Source: Actinomycetales bacterium JB111 (GTDB lineage Bacteria; Actinomycetota; Actinomycetes; Actinomycetales; Actinomycetaceae). From it: a DNA stretch of 64,000 nucleotides. The stretch covers positions 1 to 64,000 of the forward strand of contig FUHX01000041.1 in assembly GCA_900163555.1 (NCBI GenBank), read 5' to 3'. A model generated the notes under the pieces. That model saw nothing but the letters and a program-made list of their open reading frames with translations. It was not told the origin of the DNA and did not search any database. Below, one piece after another: positions 61,248 through 64,000 of this stretch. Numbering within the stretch: the first letter of the stretch is position 1; each line of letters begins with the position of its first letter. A program made the translations under genes and the position numbers.

Positions 61248-62201
61248 ATGGCAGACACAGTCAGCTTCGGCGAGCCGATGGTGGAGTTCAACTCCGAGTC
61301 CGTCGGCGGCCCGCGATCGGGCTCCCTGTTCTCCACCGGATTCGGCGGCGACTCCTCGAACTTCGCGGTCGCGGCGAGCCGCCTCGGCGCGCGGTCGGGC
61401 TACCTGACGAAGGTCGGCTCGGACGTCTTCGGCGCGCTGCTGCAGCAGATGTGGCACGACGAGGGCGTGGACGCCTCCGAGGTCATCGTCGACGACGCAC
61501 GGCCGACGGGCCTGTACTACATCATGCGGTACGGGGCGACGAGCGAGTTCGTGTACCGCCGCTCCGGCTCCGCCGCCTCCACGCTCACGCCGGACGACAT
61601 CCCGGAGGGCTGGATCGAGAAGGCCAAGGTCCTGCACGTCACCGGCATCACGCAGGCGATCAGCCCCAGCGCGTCGGACACGGTGTTCGCCGCGATCGAC
61701 CGGGCGCGGGCCGCGCGGGTGAAGATCGCCTACGACCCGAACATCCGCCCCGCGATCTGGCCGCTGCACACGGCGCGGGCGGTCGCCAGGTACACGATCT
61801 CGATGGTCGACGTCGCCCTGCCGAACCTCGAGGAGGGCCGGATGCTCACCGGCTACGAGGACCCGCGCGCGATCACCGAGGAGCTCCTCGCCCTCGGCGT
61901 CCCGCTCGTCGTCCTCAAGATGGGCGGCGCCGGCGCGATCGTGGCGACGCCGGACAGCTACGTGCCGGTCGAGTCCGTCCCCGTGCGGGCCGTCGACCCG
62001 ACGGGCGCCGGCGACACGTTCGACGCGGCGTTCGCGGTGTCGATGGTCGAGGGCCGGGACCCGGTCGAGGGCGCCCGCTTCGCGGCCGCGGCGGCCTCCG
62101 AGGTGGTCCGCTCCCTCGGCGCGGTCACGCCGATCCCCACGCGGCGGCGTGCCGACGAGCTCTACGCGGAGCTCGCAGGAGCCGCGGCGGAGGCCGGCTG
62201 A
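61248..62201 (+). CDS. PfkB family sugar kinase (2-keto-3-deoxygluconate kinase-like)
   Basis: A 317-residue ribokinase-family enzyme. The N-terminal GGDSSNFAVAASRLG site and the C-terminal signature D250-PTGAGDTF with catalytic D256 are present. Together with a KDPG-type aldolase next door it may phosphorylate a 2-keto-3-deoxy sugar acid before cleavage. It is the last gene of the operon, 2 bases after the RraA-like gene, and is convergent with the LysR gene. Confidence 0.85.
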   Translation: MADTVSFGEPMVEFNSESVGGPRSGSLFSTGFGGDSSNFAVAASRLGARSGYLTKVGSDVFGALLQQMWHDEGVDASEVIVDDARPTGLYYIMRYGATSEFVYRRSGSAASTLTPDDIPEGWIEKAKVLHVTGITQAISPSASDTVFAAIDRARAARVKIAYDPNIRPAIWPLHTARAVARYTISMVDVALPNLEEGRMLTGYEDPRAITEELLALGVPLVVLKMGGAGAIVATPDSYVPVESVPVRAVDPTGAGDTFDAAFAVSMVEGRDPVEGARFAAAAASEVVRSLGAVTPIPTRRRADELYAELAGAAAEAG

Positions 62202-62226
62202 GGGCCGGTCGACGGGCCGGGCGCGC

Positions 62227-63228
62227 TCACGCCCGGCGCTGGTAGCGCTGCACGGCCCGCGGCACGGGCATCTGGGAGACGAGGTCGACCAGGGCCCGCG
62301 CCGCGGGCTGCTGCGGTGCGGAGGAGTCCCAGAACACGCAGACCTGACGCCGGCTCCCGGCGTCCTTCACGGGCACGACGACGTCGGCCGGCGTGGCAGC
62401 GACGTCGGCCGCTAGGAGGTTCGTCAGACCCACGCCGAGGCCGGCCCGGGCGAGGCTGACGAGCGTGCCCGGGTCGTTCGTGCGCAGGGCGATCGCGGGC
62501 GTGAGCCCGGCGGAGAGGAAGGCGCGGTCGACCTCGTTCGGGCCGTGCGACTCGTAGTCGGAGCCGTTGGTGATGATCCGGTGCTCGGCCAGCTCGGCGA
62601 GGGCCACGTAGTCCCGTCCCGCGAGGGCGTGACCGGTGGGGACGACCGCGACGAGCGGCTCCTCCCACAGCACGTGGTGCTGCAGGGTCGGCTCGGCCAC
62701 CACGGGGAGCAGCGGGCGGAGCGCGAGGTCGGCGTCGCCCTCGCGCAGCGCGGTCGCAAGGAACGGCGCCGCCGTCTCCACGAGCTCGACCGACACGCCG
62801 GGGTACAGCTCGCCGAACTTCACCAGGAGGTCGGGGCCGAAGGCCGCGCCGACCGACGGGTACCAACCGAGCCGCACCCGACCGCGCAGGTGACCGATCA
62901 CGTGCTGGACCGATGTGGTGCCCGCCTCGAGGTCCTGGACTACCCGCCGCGCGTGCTCGAGGTAGGCGACGCCCGCGTCCGTGAGCCGCACCGGACGCGC
63001 CTTGCGGTCGAAGAGCTGGGCGCCCAGGTGCCGCTCGAGGTCCGCGATGTGGCTGCTGATGCGGGGCTGGCTGCGGAACGTGTGCTCGGCGGCCGCCGCG
63101 AACCCGCCGAAGTCGACAACGCTCAGGTAGCTCGTGAGCCACTCGAACCGGTAGTTGTCGATCCCGCTGGCCTGGGTGTCCATGGAGGTGGTCGAACCGT
63201 CCTTGCTCGTCGTCGAGGGTGGAATCAT
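62227..63228 (-). CDS. LysR family transcriptional regulator
   Basis: A 333-residue regulator (from ATG 63228). The helix-turn-helix has TSYLSVVDFGGFAAAAEHTF and SQPRISSHIADLERHLG, and a ligand-binding domain follows. Two starts are possible: ATG 63228, behind a TACACT -10-like box at 10 bases, and ATG 63183 (318 residues). A still longer frame reaches 63336 but runs into the argC promoter. It is the nearest regulator of the transporter-aldolase operon and lies convergent with it. Confidence 0.82.
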   Translation of the reverse strand: MIPPSTTSKDGSTTSMDTQASGIDNYRFEWLTSYLSVVDFGGFAAAAEHTFRSQPRISSHIADLERHLGAQLFDRKARPVRLTDAGVAYLEHARRVVQDLEAGTTSVQHVIGHLRGRVRLGWYPSVGAAFGPDLLVKFGELYPGVSVELVETAAPFLATALREGDADLALRPLLPVVAEPTLQHHVLWEEPLVAVVPTGHALAGRDYVALAELAEHRIITNGSDYESHGPNEVDRAFLSAGLTPAIALRTNDPGTLVSLARAGLGVGLTNLLAADVAATPADVVVPVKDAGSRRQVCVFWDSSAPQQPAARALVDLVSQMPVPRAVQRYQRRA

Positions 63229-63292
63229 CCGCGCCGCCAGTGTAGGAACTTGGTCGGGGAAGCGGCCCCGGTGCCCGCGACCGCATGGTTCG

Positions 63293-63329
63293 ATGCATGT
63301 CTGCATAGAAATGCGAGCGGGTGTACGAT
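63293..63329 (+). promoter_or_regulatory. argC promoter with probable ARG boxes
   Basis: TGCATAGAAATGC (63302-63314) resembles an ArgR operator, and ATGCATGTCTGCAT (63293-63306) overlaps it. A TACGAT -10 box (63324-63329) ends 6 bases before the argC ATG. This fits arginine repression of a leaderless argC message. The ArgR assignment is inference. Confidence 0.6.
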
Positions 63330-63335
63330 CATGCA

Positions 63336-64000
63336 ATGTCGTTCTCCATCGCCGTCGCCGGCGCCTCCGGGTACGCCGGGGGAGAGGTGCTGCGCCTCGC
63401 GCTCGCCCACCCCGAGCTGACCGTCGGCGCCCTGACCGCCAACTCCTCCGCGGGCGACCCGCTCGGCCGTCACCAGCCGCACCTCGCCCCGCTCGCCGAC
63501 CGCGAGCTCGAGGCGACGAGCGCCGAGCGCCTCGCCGAGCACGACGTCGTCGTCCTCGGCCTGCCGCACGGCGCCTCCGGTGCCGTCACCGCGGAGCTGG
63601 AGGCCCTCGGGTACGACGGGATCGTCGTCGATCTCGGCGCCGACCACCGCCTGACCGACCCCGCGGCGTGGACCGACTTCTACGGGTCCGAGCACGCGGG
63701 CGCCTGGCCGTACGGCATGCCGGAGCTCCTGCACGCGGGCGAATCGGCCGCCGTCGCCCAGCGCGCGGAGCTGTCCGCCGCCCGCCGGATCGCCGTCCCC
63801 GGCTGCAACGTCACGGCGGTCACGCTCGCGATGCAGGCCGGGATCTCGGCCGGGGTCGTGGACGCGTCCGACGTCGTCGCGGTCCTCGCGGTCGGGTACT
63901 CCGGCGCGGGGAAGTCGCGGGGGCCGCACCTCACGGCCGCCGAGGCTGCCGGGAACCTCCAGCCGTACGGCGTGGGCGGCGTGCACCGGCACGTCCCCGA
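63336..64000 (+). CDS. argC: N-acetyl-gamma-glutamyl-phosphate reductase (partial)
   Basis: The window ends inside this gene, which is open for 221 codons. ArgC reduces N-acetylglutamyl phosphate in arginine synthesis. The NADP loop [21 protein letters not shown] and the catalytic cysteine in [12 protein letters not shown] are visible. The ATG at 63336 is supported by the -10 box and ARG-like boxes upstream. It is divergent from the LysR gene. Confidence 0.93.
   Translation, partial: MSFSIAVAGASGYAGGEVLRLALAHPELTVGALTANSSAGDPLGRHQPHLAPLADRELEATSAERLAEHDVVVLGLPHGASGAVTAELEALGYDGIVVDLGADHRLTDPAAWTDFYGSEHAGAWPYGMPELLHAGESAAVAQRAELSAARRIAVPGCNVTAVTLAMQAGISAGVVDASDVVAVLAVGYSGAGKSRGPHLTAAEAAGNLQPYGVGGVHRHVP

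Noticed and set aside
63228-63336. Longer LysR protein starting at 63336
   Set aside because: It would begin on the argC start codon and cross the argC promoter. Starts at 63228 or 63183 fit the family's N-terminus better.

Overview
The window is high-GC DNA with GTG starts, dense 1-4 bp gene overlaps and an actinobacterial gene order. The division cluster has no ftsA. sepF, yggT and divIVA follow ftsZ, and the chain runs on through lspA, rluD and dnaE to a his locus and infC-rpmI-rplT. This points to the Actinomycetota, most likely the Micrococcales. The family level is my inference. There are no rRNA or tRNA genes, insertion sequences, CRISPR arrays or prophage genes that I can see.

Region 1 (1-19672) is the division and cell-wall (dcw) cluster: ftsL, ftsI, murE, murF, mraY, murD, ftsW, murG, murC, ftsQ, ftsZ, pgeF, sepF, yggT, divIVA, lspA, rluD and a GNAT gene. 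It makes the lipid-linked peptidoglycan precursor and the septal machinery. Most genes up to ftsQ overlap and should be translationally coupled; ftsZ has its own leader with an inverted repeat. FtsQ and LspA carry unusually long low-complexity extensions, and MurE lacks the usual meso-DAP arginine.

Region 2 (19673-39069) holds dnaE, an SRPBCC-like gene, hisD, then hisC-hisB-unknown-hisH-hisA/priA, sseB and infC-rpmI-rplT. hisD is separated from hisC by about 6.5 kb of accessory genes: a RecQ-like helicase with a phosphoribosyltransferase-like tail, a DUF952 protein, and a two-gene glycerol-1-phosphate dehydrogenase-like plus FGGY-kinase operon behind two tandem operator-like palindromes. infC appears to start at ATC and sits behind an attenuator-type terminator.

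Region 3 (39070-54651) runs from a SpoU methyltransferase to pheS-pheT. Between them lie ABC-F, CBS, VOC/ribbon-helix-helix, MFS, YbaK and NDH-2 genes, then an orphan NMT1-type binding protein with a TPP enzyme, divergent from a LysR gene.

Region 4 (54652-64000) contains a membrane protein and then an eight-gene, almost fully overlapping operon: binding protein, two permeases, ATPase, an unrecognised 115-residue membrane-anchored protein, KHG/KDPG aldolase, RraA-like aldolase and PfkB kinase. A convergent LysR gene follows, and then the start of argC, which runs off the window.

Two patterns recur across the window. First, at least 14 genes have a TANNNT -10 box only 5-8 nt before the start codon, which predicts leaderless mRNAs. 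Second, five loci carry short GC-rich repeat arrays whose end unit covers or closely follows a gene's stop codon. These repeats, the transporter-aldolase operon with its unknown small protein, and the G1P dehydrogenase/kinase operon are the best candidates for something not yet described.
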